Source of the DNA: Sphingobacterium cavernae
GTDB lineage: Bacteria > Bacteroidota > Bacteroidia > Sphingobacteriales > Sphingobacteriaceae
DNA length: 64,000 nt
Direction of reading: 5' to 3'
Assembly (NCBI RefSeq): GCF_008520265.1
Contig: NZ_VIQM01000020.1
Location: forward strand, 1 to 64,000
A program made the translations under genes and the position numbers. How positions within the stretch are numbered: position 1 is the first letter of the stretch; each line of letters starts with the position of its first letter. Below the pieces are notes generated by a model. That model was not told the origin of the DNA. It ran no database searches and worked only from the letters and a program-made list of their open reading frames with translations. Shown in pieces: positions 25,280-35,519 of this stretch.

Positions 25280-25312
25280 AAAAAAGCCTTCTTCGAAATC
25301 GAAGAAGGCTTT
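25280..25312 (-). terminator. Terminator of icd
   Basis: AAAGCCTTCTTCGA (25283-25296) pairs with its exact complement (25299-25312); on the minus strand six T follow (25285-25280). The group II intron starts two bases further on. Confidence 0.9.
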
Positions 25313-25335
25313 GAATATTTCTAAAAATGAATCGA

Positions 25336-27555
<2,220 letters not shown>

Positions 27556-27712
27556 CTATTGAAAATATAATAATGTTTCTACTTTAAAAATAGAATTTTA
27601 ATAATGAGATTCTCCCCCTATCAAAATTCGCCTAAAGATAACAAAATCAATTTTAAATCTTCATAAAAGGGTTAATTATGACGGAATTGAGAAAAAGGTT
27701 CGCAAGGTTGGA

Positions 27713-28240
27713 TTATAAGTCTAAATATACTTCCTTTTCAAACTTGAAATTGATGTCATCCGTGTTTCTCCCTGTTTGAGTAATTTTAGTTTGTCCATTT
27801 TCAAATTTAAATTTTTGAAATTCCTTATAATCATAATATATATTCAAGACATCCGAGCGTAGCAAACTATCCGATAGTTCATTAAAGTAATTATTAAAAC
27901 CAGAGATTCTATACCCTGGTAAGTTTTCACCTGCTTTAATAACTTTATCATCTACAGTTTTCACATCTTTATTTATCTAAACTTTAATAGAATTCAAATT
28001 AATAGCATTCACATAGTAAATTGGAGCTTTACTGAAAGAATTAGCTGTCGGAATAATATTCCAGTTATTAGCTAATAGCATTGTTTTGAAACGAACTTCT
28101 AAACTAAAAGGACCAATAATCTTATTATCATAGGAGATTCCTGATTGTACTCTAAAATCTCCAACTTCTGTGATGTCATATTATTGTTCCTCACAGCTAA
28201 GCAGCATTAAGCATAAAATGACTATTAGTATTCTTTTCAT
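27713..28240 (-). pseudogene. Lipoprotein gene with two in-frame stop codons
   Basis: One unbroken reading register from the ATG at 28240 to the stop at 27713 codes for a 175-residue lipoprotein, apart from two nonsense codons: TAA at 28181-28183 and TAG at 27977-27979. The N-terminus MKRILIVILCLMLLSC is a clean lipobox. The body reads 'FSLEVRFKTMLLANNWNIIPTANSF' and later 'YKEFQKFKFENG'. The pattern recurs in the neighbouring pseudogene, so the two are probably paralogues. The fragment after the second stop could restart at GTG 27964. Function unknown. Confidence 0.65.
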
Positions 28241-28253
28241 CATATCTAAAATT

Positions 28254-29198
28254 TTAAAATATAAAGTTGACAAATACATTATGTGCTATTTTGCGAATGG
28301 GATGAAAATTATCAACTCGATAAAGCGATTCTCCTGTACCATCTGTATGATAAGTACTCGCAAAGTAATTTGTGTTTTCTATATGATAGCCTAAACTGAT
28401 AGATTTTAAGTTGTTTATTCGAAAGGTATATCCCGCAAGCAAACCTATTGAAGGATTGACTTTGTTCGTCTTATTTCCGATACTGACACCTGCTCTTCCC
28501 TCAACCATAGGAGAAAATCTATTATTTATAATATAATAACGAAATGAACCGCCTATTAAAGTTTGAACTTCGCTGCGAAAGAAAAATTTTTCCAGTTCAT
28601 TTCTACTTACATCTCAAGTTTGCGTAAGATGAGCTTGACCGAAACGAAATGCAACTTGAGTTTTGGGACTAATTGACTGGTAATAACTCAGATTATTTAC
28701 AATTCTATTGAATTCTATAGTAAATAAGGTTGAGCCTTTTTGGAATTTTGCGTAGTAAAGAAATTTTTCATCAAACACAACATAGTTTGGATTGTAACGA
28801 TTTTCAATATAAATGTATTGTTTATCATCGACATCAATAATATTTACCCCCTCTTCTATGTTATTGTTTTTATATACAAAAGCTTTATTTATAGATAGAG
28901 AGAGAGTTTTTCGATATTAGAGTAATTTAATGGATATGGCTCATTGACATCACAGGCCATTGCTGTTGGTACAATAGAAAAATTATTCGTAAAAACCTGT
29001 TCCATTTCAAATTCTATTCTTACCTTAAAAGACCCTTTTACAGTATCCATAACGTTTTAATAACGAGAATCTGTATTAAAAAATCAAGACTTTTCCAACT
29101 GGAGTATATTTATAATTATAGGATTGATTACCTCTCCCACAACACATTATGTTAAGAAATGATATGCAGATAGACAGAGTAAGCAGTTTTAATTTCAT
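28254..29198 (-). pseudogene. Second decayed lipoprotein gene with C-terminal barrel-like segment
   Basis: From the ATG at 29198 the frame starts as a lipoprotein (MKLKLLTLSICISFLNIMCC). I count four lesions: a frameshift in a T6 run (29078-29083), a TAA at 29057-29059, a frameshift in a CT repeat (about 28893-28905) and a TGA at 28614-28616. Between them the text NNFSIVPTAMACD and LSLSINKAF parallels NNWNIIPTANSF in the neighbour. The last 84 codons, with alternating aromatic residues and a final Phe, resemble the end of an outer-membrane beta barrel. It may combine two genes. No function can be given. Confidence 0.55.
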
Positions 29199-29280
29199 GT
29201 TATACTTGGTTAATTTTTTAAGTAAAACGAAAGTAAAGTTTATTTCGCTACAATAAAAATTAATATATCAACAAAATAAC

Positions 29281-29311
29281 GCCCTCATAATTAGTAGAAC
29301 ATTATGAGGGC
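29281..29311 (-). terminator. Terminator of the secreted-protein gene
   Basis: GCCCTCATAAT (29281-29291) pairs perfectly with 29301-29311 across a 9-nt loop; the minus-strand continuation is T-rich. Confidence 0.75.
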
Positions 29312-29335
29312 TTAATAGAATGTATTCAGTAATTA

Positions 29336-30175
29336 CTAAATCTTATCAATTCTGAAGTTTGAAATATAGATTTTACCAGTTTTATCATCACAATTAAAAG
29401 CCAAATAAAAATACTTCTTGGTTATTGGATCAACCATTTCGGTATCTAAAATTTTGTATTCGTTGATATATATATGGATACGATTACCTTCTACACGTAT
29501 TTTTACTTTCATCACATCATTTACGAAATAGGACATATTAGCTTTTACCTCACTATTTTTGTTCGGCGTCACCTCTTTACTATGGAATTCAAATCGATTG
29601 AACCAATAGGATGCATTTATATTCAATGGATTATGTTTTGCTAGATAGTAATGATTACCCACACCTTTTTGATAATCAAAACCAAAATCTAAGCGAAATT
29701 GATGTTTATCATCTGATAATGCCAACACATCAAACTCAATCGTAAAATTCTCTGGAATACGAACTAAATCTTTAATCTTATACGTATTACCATCAAATAA
29801 TTCCAACCATTTACCCTCTGCTATACTCACTTCACTCACAGCGCCTCTCCCATTACTTGTCCAGCGTTGCGCCATAGTACCTAACTCATCTGCACGAAAG
29901 TTATCTTCAAAAACGACTTCTGTTCCGCGTACATAATCGTATTTTAACCCTTGTAAGTTTTCGAAAGGACCATTTTGAGAGGCACTGTTGGTAACAGTTG
30001 GTTGACTCTGCGATGCTGTAGCATTGCTTATATCATCTACTTTTTTATCGATAAACTGTTCTGCTTTTTGTCCTAATCGTTTACCAATACCACGTAAAGT
30101 TTGTGCTTCGGAATAATAAAAACTACTGCTTAATAAAACTGTAGCAAAGATTTTGATAGTTATGTTTTTCATCAA
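29336..30175 (-). CDS. Secreted protein with OmpA-associated jelly-roll-like domain
   Basis: A 279-aa exported protein. A signal peptide (about residues 1-24, ending SEAQ) is followed by an amphipathic helical stretch with a Ser/Thr/Gln-rich linker and then a beta-rich domain with KYDYVRGTEVVFEDNF and 'MAQRWTSNGRGAVSE'. In Bacteroidota this domain usually precedes an OmpA peptidoglycan-binding domain; here the OmpA part is absent and the protein ends after NFRIDKI. It is probably a concanavalin-like sugar- or protein-binding module. Monocistronic. Role unknown. Confidence 0.7.
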   Translation of the reverse strand: MMKNITIKIFATVLLSSSFYYSEAQTLRGIGKRLGQKAEQFIDKKVDDISNATASQSQPTVTNSASQNGPFENLQGLKYDYVRGTEVVFEDNFRADELGTMAQRWTSNGRGAVSEVSIAEGKWLELFDGNTYKIKDLVRIPENFTIEFDVLALSDDKHQFRLDFGFDYQKGVGNHYYLAKHNPLNINASYWFNRFEFHSKEVTPNKNSEVKANMSYFVNDVMKVKIRVEGNRIHIYINEYKILDTEMVDPITKKYFYLAFNCDDKTGKIYISNFRIDKI

Positions 30176-30250
30176 TTATAGAATGTATTATTAGGATAGT
30201 GTGTCTATAGAACGAAATTAAAACATATTGTGCTACAATAAAAAAAATAA

Positions 30251-30279
30251 AAGCAGGTTTTATAGTATAAAACCTGCTT
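30251..30279 (-). terminator. Terminator of the arginase-family gene
   Basis: AAGCAGGTTTTA (30251-30262), loop TAGTA, complement 30268-30279. On the minus strand a T-rich run (30240-30250) follows. Confidence 0.88.
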
Positions 30280-30300
30280 GCATAAATATCTTATATATTG

Positions 30301-31389
30301 TTAGAACTGAATCTTATGACCAACATTCAAACCATTATTTTTGGCAAAAACACCACACATATGGAATAATAAGCGTGCACCTACATTTCCATCCCATTCG
30401 TCAGATTCACCAGGGGCAACTTCGACTAAATCCATTCCGATTATTTTTTTGCCGGATTCCGCTAAACGAGATAAAGCGTAAACAGCTTGTTCGTAGGAAA
30501 GCCCTCCCGGAACTGGTGTACCTGTGTTTGGACAGTACCATTGATAAAGCGCGTCGATGTCAAAACTTACTGCTACATTTTCAGGCAAATGCGCAATAAT
30601 TTCATCCACTTGTTGTTGCCAAGTTTTACCTTCAAACTGTGCTTTTTTAAGATCAGCATCCGTATATACTTTCACTTTATCCGAAGATTGTACAACTTGA
30701 ACTTCTTGCTCACAGAAATCACGAATACCTACTTGTACCAACTTACTAATTTGTGGCAACTGAATCGCATTGTACATAATAGATGCATGCGAATACGTAA
30801 AACCTTCGTAAGCAATACGCAAATCCATGTGTGCATCAAAATGCAAGATTCCAAAATTATCGTATGAAGTTGCTAATGCTTGGTAATAACCCAGAGGAGT
30901 TGAGTGATCACCACCCAATAGAATTACTTTCTTACCCTTAGCAGTCCATTCCAACACACGCTCTTTTAATTCGGCATTGAGTTGTGTTGATGCAGCATTA
31001 ATGGAGTCCAAATTCGCTTTTAAAGTAGGATTTTCATTGATATCTTCTCCACTTTCTAATGCTTCAATAATAGGTTGCGCTAATGCTTTATATTTTACCG
31101 AGTTCTCTGCCCACTGCGCAGGAGCTTCGTCCATATAAATACCCAATTTCCACAACTCAGGAAAATCTTGATGCAACAAATCAACTTGGAATGACGCATC
31201 TAGAATAGCATCTGGGCCTTCTGACGCACCTGCACCATAACTAACAGTCACTTCCCAAGGCACTGGAATCACTATAATTTCAGATTCTTCTGCCGTAAAT
31301 GGCAAACCATAAATACTTGCATCTGCCAGTCCAGGTTGTGAAGGATCAAAGTTTTTTATTTTTTCTTCTTTAGTAATCATGTTGTTCAT
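30301..31389 (-). CDS. Agmatinase/arginase family (ureohydrolase) enzyme
   Basis: A 362-aa manganese ureohydrolase. The metal ligands are all visible: LLGGDHSTPLG, FDAHMDLR and SFDIDALYQ; the substrate Asn/Ser loop lies around SHASIMYNA. The N-terminal extension (about 50 residues) and the pattern 'CPNTGTPVPGGLSYEQ' fit the agmatinase-like group found in Bacteroidota. It cleaves a guanidino substrate to urea or ammonia plus an amine; the exact substrate cannot be told from sequence. Minus-strand TATCTTTG at 31400-31407 is a promoter element that leaves a very short leader. Confidence 0.88.
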   Translation of the reverse strand: MNNMITKEEKIKNFDPSQPGLADASIYGLPFTAEESEIIVIPVPWEVTVSYGAGASEGPDAILDASFQVDLLHQDFPELWKLGIYMDEAPAQWAENSVKYKALAQPIIEALESGEDINENPTLKANLDSINAASTQLNAELKERVLEWTAKGKKVILLGGDHSTPLGYYQALATSYDNFGILHFDAHMDLRIAYEGFTYSHASIMYNAIQLPQISKLVQVGIRDFCEQEVQVVQSSDKVKVYTDADLKKAQFEGKTWQQQVDEIIAHLPENVAVSFDIDALYQWYCPNTGTPVPGGLSYEQAVYALSRLAESGKKIIGMDLVEVAPGESDEWDGNVGARLLFHMCGVFAKNNGLNVGHKIQF

Positions 31390-31462
31390 ATTTCCGGTAC
31401 AAAGATAAGATTATTGCAAAGAAAACACTTTTATAAAATTAGTGAAAACCGCAAAAAACTAC

Positions 31463-31497
31463 TGACAAACTGTTGTCACAAACCACTCCTACCTTTG
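31463..31497 (+). promoter_or_regulatory. Promoter with palindromic operator for the DinB gene
   Basis: TACCTTTG (31490-31497) matches TAnnTTTG. Just upstream, TGACAA (31463-31468) and TTGTCA (31473-31478) form a perfect repeat around ACTG. The site lies in the spacer region, where a bound protein would block RNA polymerase. The convergent WYL regulator is the likely ligand. Confidence 0.55.
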
Positions 31498-31523
31498 AAC
31501 AAACATTAAAACCTCAAATAAAA

Positions 31524-31997
31524 ATGGAAAAGACAGTAATTATTTCGAAAGCAGACTTATTACAACATTGGTTGGGTCACCGTAATTTAACAAGAAGAAC
31601 CATTGAAAAATTCCCAGAAGAAGAATTATTTAAGTTCTCAATAGGTGGAATGCGAACGTTTGCCGATTTGGCAAAAGAAATGCTATCCTTAGCTGTACCA
31701 GGTTTATCGGGTATTGTATTCGATAAGATAGAAACCTATAATCATGATTTACCATTACACACAAAATCCGATTTGTTAGCACAATGGGATAAGGACACGC
31801 CTGTGCTGATTGATTTATACAACCAAATTCCCGAAGAAAGATTTAATGATGATTTCAATTTATTTGGTGAATACAATTTTCCAATTGTACACAATATTAT
31901 TTATTTCATAGACAATGAAGTTCATCATCGTGCACAAGGATTTGTTTACTTGAGAGCCTTAGGTATTGAACCTCCATTCTTTTGGGATAGAGAATAA
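31524..31997 (+). CDS. DinB-family putative metalloenzyme
   Basis: A 157-aa four-helix-bundle protein of the DinB/YfiT superfamily. Candidate metal ligands are His in LLQHWLGHR, and the C-terminal VHNIIYFIDNEVHHRAQGFVYLRALG, which carries the typical HxxxHR motif. The start ATG at 31524 lies after the promoter; the longer frame from 31473 overlaps the promoter and is rejected. It converges with the WYL regulator and overlaps its 3' end by 52 bp. Substrate unknown; thiol-dependent detoxification is common in the family. Confidence 0.87.
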   Translation: MEKTVIISKADLLQHWLGHRNLTRRTIEKFPEEELFKFSIGGMRTFADLAKEMLSLAVPGLSGIVFDKIETYNHDLPLHTKSDLLAQWDKDTPVLIDLYNQIPEERFNDDFNLFGEYNFPIVHNIIYFIDNEVHHRAQGFVYLRALGIEPPFFWDRE

Positions 31998-32947
31998 TCG
32001 TCAAGGGAATTTATCGCATTTTGCAAAATAATTTGTACTTGATCTTTTAAAATTTCAGGTTCATAAATTACAGCTTCGTCAGCAAACATCATAAACCATC
32101 TTGCAAAATGTTCGATTTGACTGGTGTGGAATAGCATTTCTACACCATTATTTTTTTCTTCCTCCTGAATAAATCCATAATACTGCCGCTCCCAATGAAG
32201 ATATCTGGACATATTCTTACTTACCCAAATGCGTATAGTGTGCAAGACTTCTTCTTTCTTATTCGCTTCTAGATATACGTTTAATGGCATAAATTGTTGT
32301 GTGTAACGTTCATCAGTTAAGCGTATACGCTCAATCCTATCCAATCTAAATTGACGGATCTCCTCGCGTAAATGACAATACGCCATGAAATACCAAAACT
32401 GTCCTTCCTGAAATACACCAATAACTTCAATATTACGTTCTTGGCTATTACTTTCGACGGATTTATAGTGGAGATGAATTTGCTTTTTTTTGACCATACT
32501 TTCAAAAAGCGTAGCTAATGCTGTAGGCACGTTTTCATTCAGAAAATGTTTTTGCTTATTTATCAGAACTTTTGAATCCAAATCAGCTACATTTTCCTTA
32601 TCAGCAAATCGCAAAACACCTTTCATTTTTAGCAGTGCATTACTAAAATGCTCCCCCATTTCCTTGTCCAAATAATGCTGCATTAATTTCTCGGCTACGC
32701 CAAAACTAAGTGCTTCTTGTTCTGTGAAATTGACGGGTTGAATTTTATAGGTATGCATGAGCGAATAACCATATCCAGCCTCTCCCATAATGGGCACACC
32801 AGCTTGTTCTAAAGATTTTATATCGCGATAAATCGTACGCAAACTCACCTCATACTTATCTGCTAATTCTTGAGCTTTCACCAAGGGTTTGGATTGCAGA
32901 TAAAAGTAAATACTAAGAAGTCGATCAAATCTTTTGGTAATGTCCAT
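31946..32947 (-). CDS. YafY-type HTH and WYL-domain transcriptional regulator
   Basis: A 333-aa regulator. An N-terminal winged helix (HTH_11) spans about residues 5-60 (AQELADKYEVSLRTIYRDIKSLEQAGVPI). The WYL ligand-sensing domain lies around 'GVFQEGQFWYFMAYCHLREEIRQFRLDRIERI', and a WCX-like C-terminal extension follows. Members sense ligands or nucleic acids and often repress a nearby gene; here DinB is convergent with a 52-bp 3' overlap. Confidence 0.92.
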   Translation of the reverse strand: MDITKRFDRLLSIYFYLQSKPLVKAQELADKYEVSLRTIYRDIKSLEQAGVPIMGEAGYGYSLMHTYKIQPVNFTEQEALSFGVAEKLMQHYLDKEMGEHFSNALLKMKGVLRFADKENVADLDSKVLINKQKHFLNENVPTALATLFESMVKKKQIHLHYKSVESNSQERNIEVIGVFQEGQFWYFMAYCHLREEIRQFRLDRIERIRLTDERYTQQFMPLNVYLEANKKEEVLHTIRIWVSKNMSRYLHWERQYYGFIQEEEKNNGVEMLFHTSQIEHFARWFMMFADEAVIYEPEILKDQVQIILQNAINSLDDYSLSQKNGGSIPKALK

Positions 32948-32965
32948 GTGGTAAAATTCTAAGAA

Positions 32966-33000
32966 AGCAAAAGCCCCAACTATAAAGTTAGGGCTTTGCT
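32966..33000 (-). terminator. Terminator of rny
   Basis: Arms 32966-32980 and 32987-33000 pair over 13-14 bp around a 6-nt loop; the minus-strand end is T-rich (CTTTTGCTTTC). Confidence 0.75.
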
Positions 33001-33021
33001 ACTATTTATTTTAATAAAAGT

Positions 33022-34581
33022 CTATTTTGCATAAGACACCGAACGTGTCTCGCGAATCACAGTAACTTTGATTTGACCTGGATACGTCATTTCCGTCTGT
33101 ATACGGTTAGAAATATCAGCTGCCAAAATCTCAGCTTGTGCATCCGTTACTTTTTCACTTTCTACGACTACACGTAACTCACGTCCAGCTTGAATGGCAA
33201 AAGTTTTATCTACACCAGGGTAAGAAAGCGCTAATTCTTCTAATTCTTTCAACCGTTTGATATAGCTTTCTACCACCTCGCGACGTGCTCCTGGGCGTGC
33301 TCCTGAGATCGCATCGCACGCTTGTACTACTGGTGAAATCATTGAAGTCATCTCGATTTCGTCGTGGTGCGCACCAATAGCGTTACATACATCAGGATGC
33401 TCTTTATATTTCTCCGCTAATTGCATACCCAAGATAGCGTGTGGCAATTCTGGGTTGTCATCAGGCACTTTACCAATATCGTGTAATAGACCTGCGCGCT
33501 TAGCATGTTTTACATTAAGACCTAGTTCTGCTGCCATGGTAGCTGCAAAATTAGCTACCTCACGAGAGTGTTGTAACAAATTTTGACCATAAGAAGAACG
33601 GTAACGCATACGTCCCACCATACGAATCAATTCAGGGTGTAAACCGTGAATACCTAAATCTATAGCCGTACGCTCACCAATTTCTACAATCTCGTCCTCG
33701 ATTTGTGTACGTGTTTTCGCAACGACCTCCTCGATACGCGCTGGGTGAATACGACCATCCGTAACTAATCTATGTAAAGACAAACGTGCAATCTCGCGAC
33801 GTACCGGATCGAATCCTGATAAAATAATTGCTTCTGGTGTATCGTCTACGATAATCTCAATTCCTGTTGCAGCTTCCAAAGCACGAATATTACGACCTTC
33901 ACGGCCAATAATACGTCCTTTTATTTCATCATTCTCAATATTGAAAATAGAAACTGTATTCTCGATAGCGGATTCAGTAGCGGTACGTTGAATAGTTTGG
34001 ATAACAACTTTTTTAGCCTCTTTAGATGCTGTTAATTTCGCTTCATCAACGATATCTTTGATTTGAATCATCGCTTGAGAACGAGCTTCTTCACGTAATG
34101 ATGTAACTAATTGCTCTTTTGCTTCCTCAGCAGTTAATCCGGCAATAGTTTCTAACTGGCTAATGTGTTGATTCTTTAATTGCTCAACTTCTTCGCTTTT
34201 TTTCTCATTTAACTCAATCAATTGATCAAGTTTCAAATTCTTTTTATCTAACTCTTGTTTTTCGCGATTAAGATTTTCAAGTTTTTGATTAATAGATTGC
34301 TCTTTTTGTTTAATCGTATTTTCTTTTTGGCTAATCGTGTTATTACGTTGATTTACTTCCTTTTCGTGCTCAGACTTTAATTGAAGAAATTTTTCTTTCG
34401 CCTCTAATTGACGCTGTTTTTTAGTGTGTTCCGCCTGTTTTTCGGCTTCTTTTATGATATTCTCCGCTTTTTCTTTGGCCTCCTGCTCTTGCTTTTTGAA
34501 CAACATTTGTAGTAAATATCGTCCAATAACAATACCAATTACAAGAGATATGATAATTGAAATTGTGGTTATTAACTCCAT
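33022..34581 (-). CDS. rny: Ribonuclease Y
   Basis: Membrane-anchored endoribonuclease that starts mRNA decay. The 519-aa chain has one N-terminal transmembrane helix (about residues 5-24), a long charged coiled coil (about 30-190), a KH domain with the [18 protein letters not shown] motif, and an HD phosphohydrolase domain ([25 protein letters not shown]). The C-terminus SVSYAK is typical for Bacteroidota. It lies downstream of 6S RNA, zapA and the ZapB-like gene on the same strand. Confidence 0.97.
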   Translation of the reverse strand: MELITTISIIISLVIGIVIGRYLLQMLFKKQEQEAKEKAENIIKEAEKQAEHTKKQRQLEAKEKFLQLKSEHEKEVNQRNNTISQKENTIKQKEQSINQKLENLNREKQELDKKNLKLDQLIELNEKKSEEVEQLKNQHISQLETIAGLTAEEAKEQLVTSLREEARSQAMIQIKDIVDEAKLTASKEAKKVVIQTIQRTATESAIENTVSIFNIENDEIKGRIIGREGRNIRALEAATGIEIIVDDTPEAIILSGFDPVRREIARLSLHRLVTDGRIHPARIEEVVAKTRTQIEDEIVEIGERTAIDLGIHGLHPELIRMVGRMRYRSSYGQNLLQHSREVANFAATMAAELGLNVKHAKRAGLLHDIGKVPDDNPELPHAILGMQLAEKYKEHPDVCNAIGAHHDEIEMTSMISPVVQACDAISGARPGARREVVESYIKRLKELEELALSYPGVDKTFAIQAGRELRVVVESEKVTDAQAEILAADISNRIQTEMTYPGQIKVTVIRETRSVSYAK

Positions 34582-34622
34582 ATTATTAATTTATATATAT
34601 TAGTATTTAATGTTTTTCTAGC

Positions 34623-34803
34623 AAAAAAAAACCGCAATTAAATTAACAGGTCCCAAGTATTATTAAACTTCGATTACACATGATTTGAGCGTATGATTAT
34701 GACCTAGATGGCGTAAAGCAAAATGGCCTATATCTTGATATTGCTCGTGATATTGAAGCGTTAAGTTTAAAATAGTGACAACCCGAATTTAATTGCGGCA
34801 AAT
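34623..34803 (-). ncRNA. ssrS: 6S RNA (6S-Flavo-like)
   Basis: A gene-free stretch between zapA and rny folds, on the minus strand, into a long rod. The closing stem CCGCAATTAAATT (34786-34798 as minus-strand 5' arm) pairs perfectly over 13 bp with 34632-34644, and a T8-9 run follows at 34623-34631. Inside are a large internal bubble and further helices, the open-promoter mimic of 6S RNA that binds sigma-holoenzyme. Size about 175-180 nt is right. The neighbour zapA also borders ssrS in many Proteobacteria. Call is by structure and synteny, without a covariance model. Confidence 0.72.
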
Positions 34804-34834
34804 TCTTAGTTATATAGCTCTTATAAGAACGATA

Positions 34835-35125
34835 TTATTTATTAAAGAAATCAGTTAGTAAATTATCTAATTCGTGAATGGACTGCTCCAGACCTACATC
34901 TTGGTGCTGTGCTTGCTTCTCCGCTTTTATCATCCCTGTAGCATACTGTAATACACACATAGACAACAAATCTTGTTTATCACGAACTGCATAATTTTCT
35001 TGCAATTCCTTAATTTTTTCATTTATCAATTTCGCAGCGTGACGAATTACTTCCTCCTCTTCCGTGGTAACACGTAATGGGTACACACGATCTGCGATAT
35101 TTATTTTTATGGAAATTTCTCCCAT
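34835..35125 (-). CDS. zapA: Cell division protein ZapA
   Basis: A 96-aa FtsZ-ring-associated protein. The N-terminal part has the ZapA pattern SIKINIADRVYPLRVTTEEEEVIRHAAKLINEKI, and the rest is a coiled coil with LSMCVLQYATGM, which forms the tetramer that bundles FtsZ filaments. Located between the ZapB-like gene and 6S RNA in a leftward group with pheT. Confidence 0.92.
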   Translation of the reverse strand: MGEISIKINIADRVYPLRVTTEEEEVIRHAAKLINEKIKELQENYAVRDKQDLLSMCVLQYATGMIKAEKQAQHQDVGLEQSIHELDNLLTDFFNK

Positions 35126-35174
35126 GGTTATCGAGCTTAATAACGTAATAAACTTATTTCCTAACTCTACTTAT

Positions 35175-35483
35175 CTACTTCAATAAGTTTATACATCTGT
35201 CTATTTCTCGCACAAAATCGTTAATTTTTTGCTTTGTGTCAAGTATTTTTTCATTTATAGCTTCCTTATCTATATTCGCTTCGTCTAGAGATCGAGCTAC
35301 TGCCATAGCTTTTGTTTGCTCTTCAAGTTGCTTTACCTTTTCAGTACTTGTCTCGAATGCGACTTGCACTGATTGTAATTCTAACTTTAACAAATCATTT
35401 TCCTCTTGCAAAGCTTCACACAACTGAATTAAATTTTTCGTTTTCTCAACGATAATATTCATTTGTGAAGATAATACTGCCAT
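35175..35483 (-). CDS. ZapB-like coiled-coil protein
   Basis: A 102-aa protein that is almost entirely coiled coil: heptads from residue 8 to about 55 (KTKNLIQLCEALQEENDLLKL) and a second segment to the end (INDFVREIDRCINLLK). There is no membrane segment. Its position directly before zapA suggests a partner of ZapA at the division ring, as for ZapB in other bacteria; that is inference from context. It lies 37 bp downstream of pheT. Confidence 0.78.
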   Translation of the reverse strand: MAVLSSQMNIIVEKTKNLIQLCEALQEENDLLKLELQSVQVAFETSTEKVKQLEEQTKAMAVARSLDEANIDKEAINEKILDTKQKINDFVREIDRCINLLK

Positions 35484-35519
35484 ATTTTATTTCGCAATTA
35501 AAATTATTTGATTGGAGTT

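Noticed and set aside
27964..28183. Selenocysteine or programmed recoding at the lipoprotein stops
   Set aside because: The stops are TAA and TAG, not TGA, and no selenocysteine insertion element or slippery site is visible.
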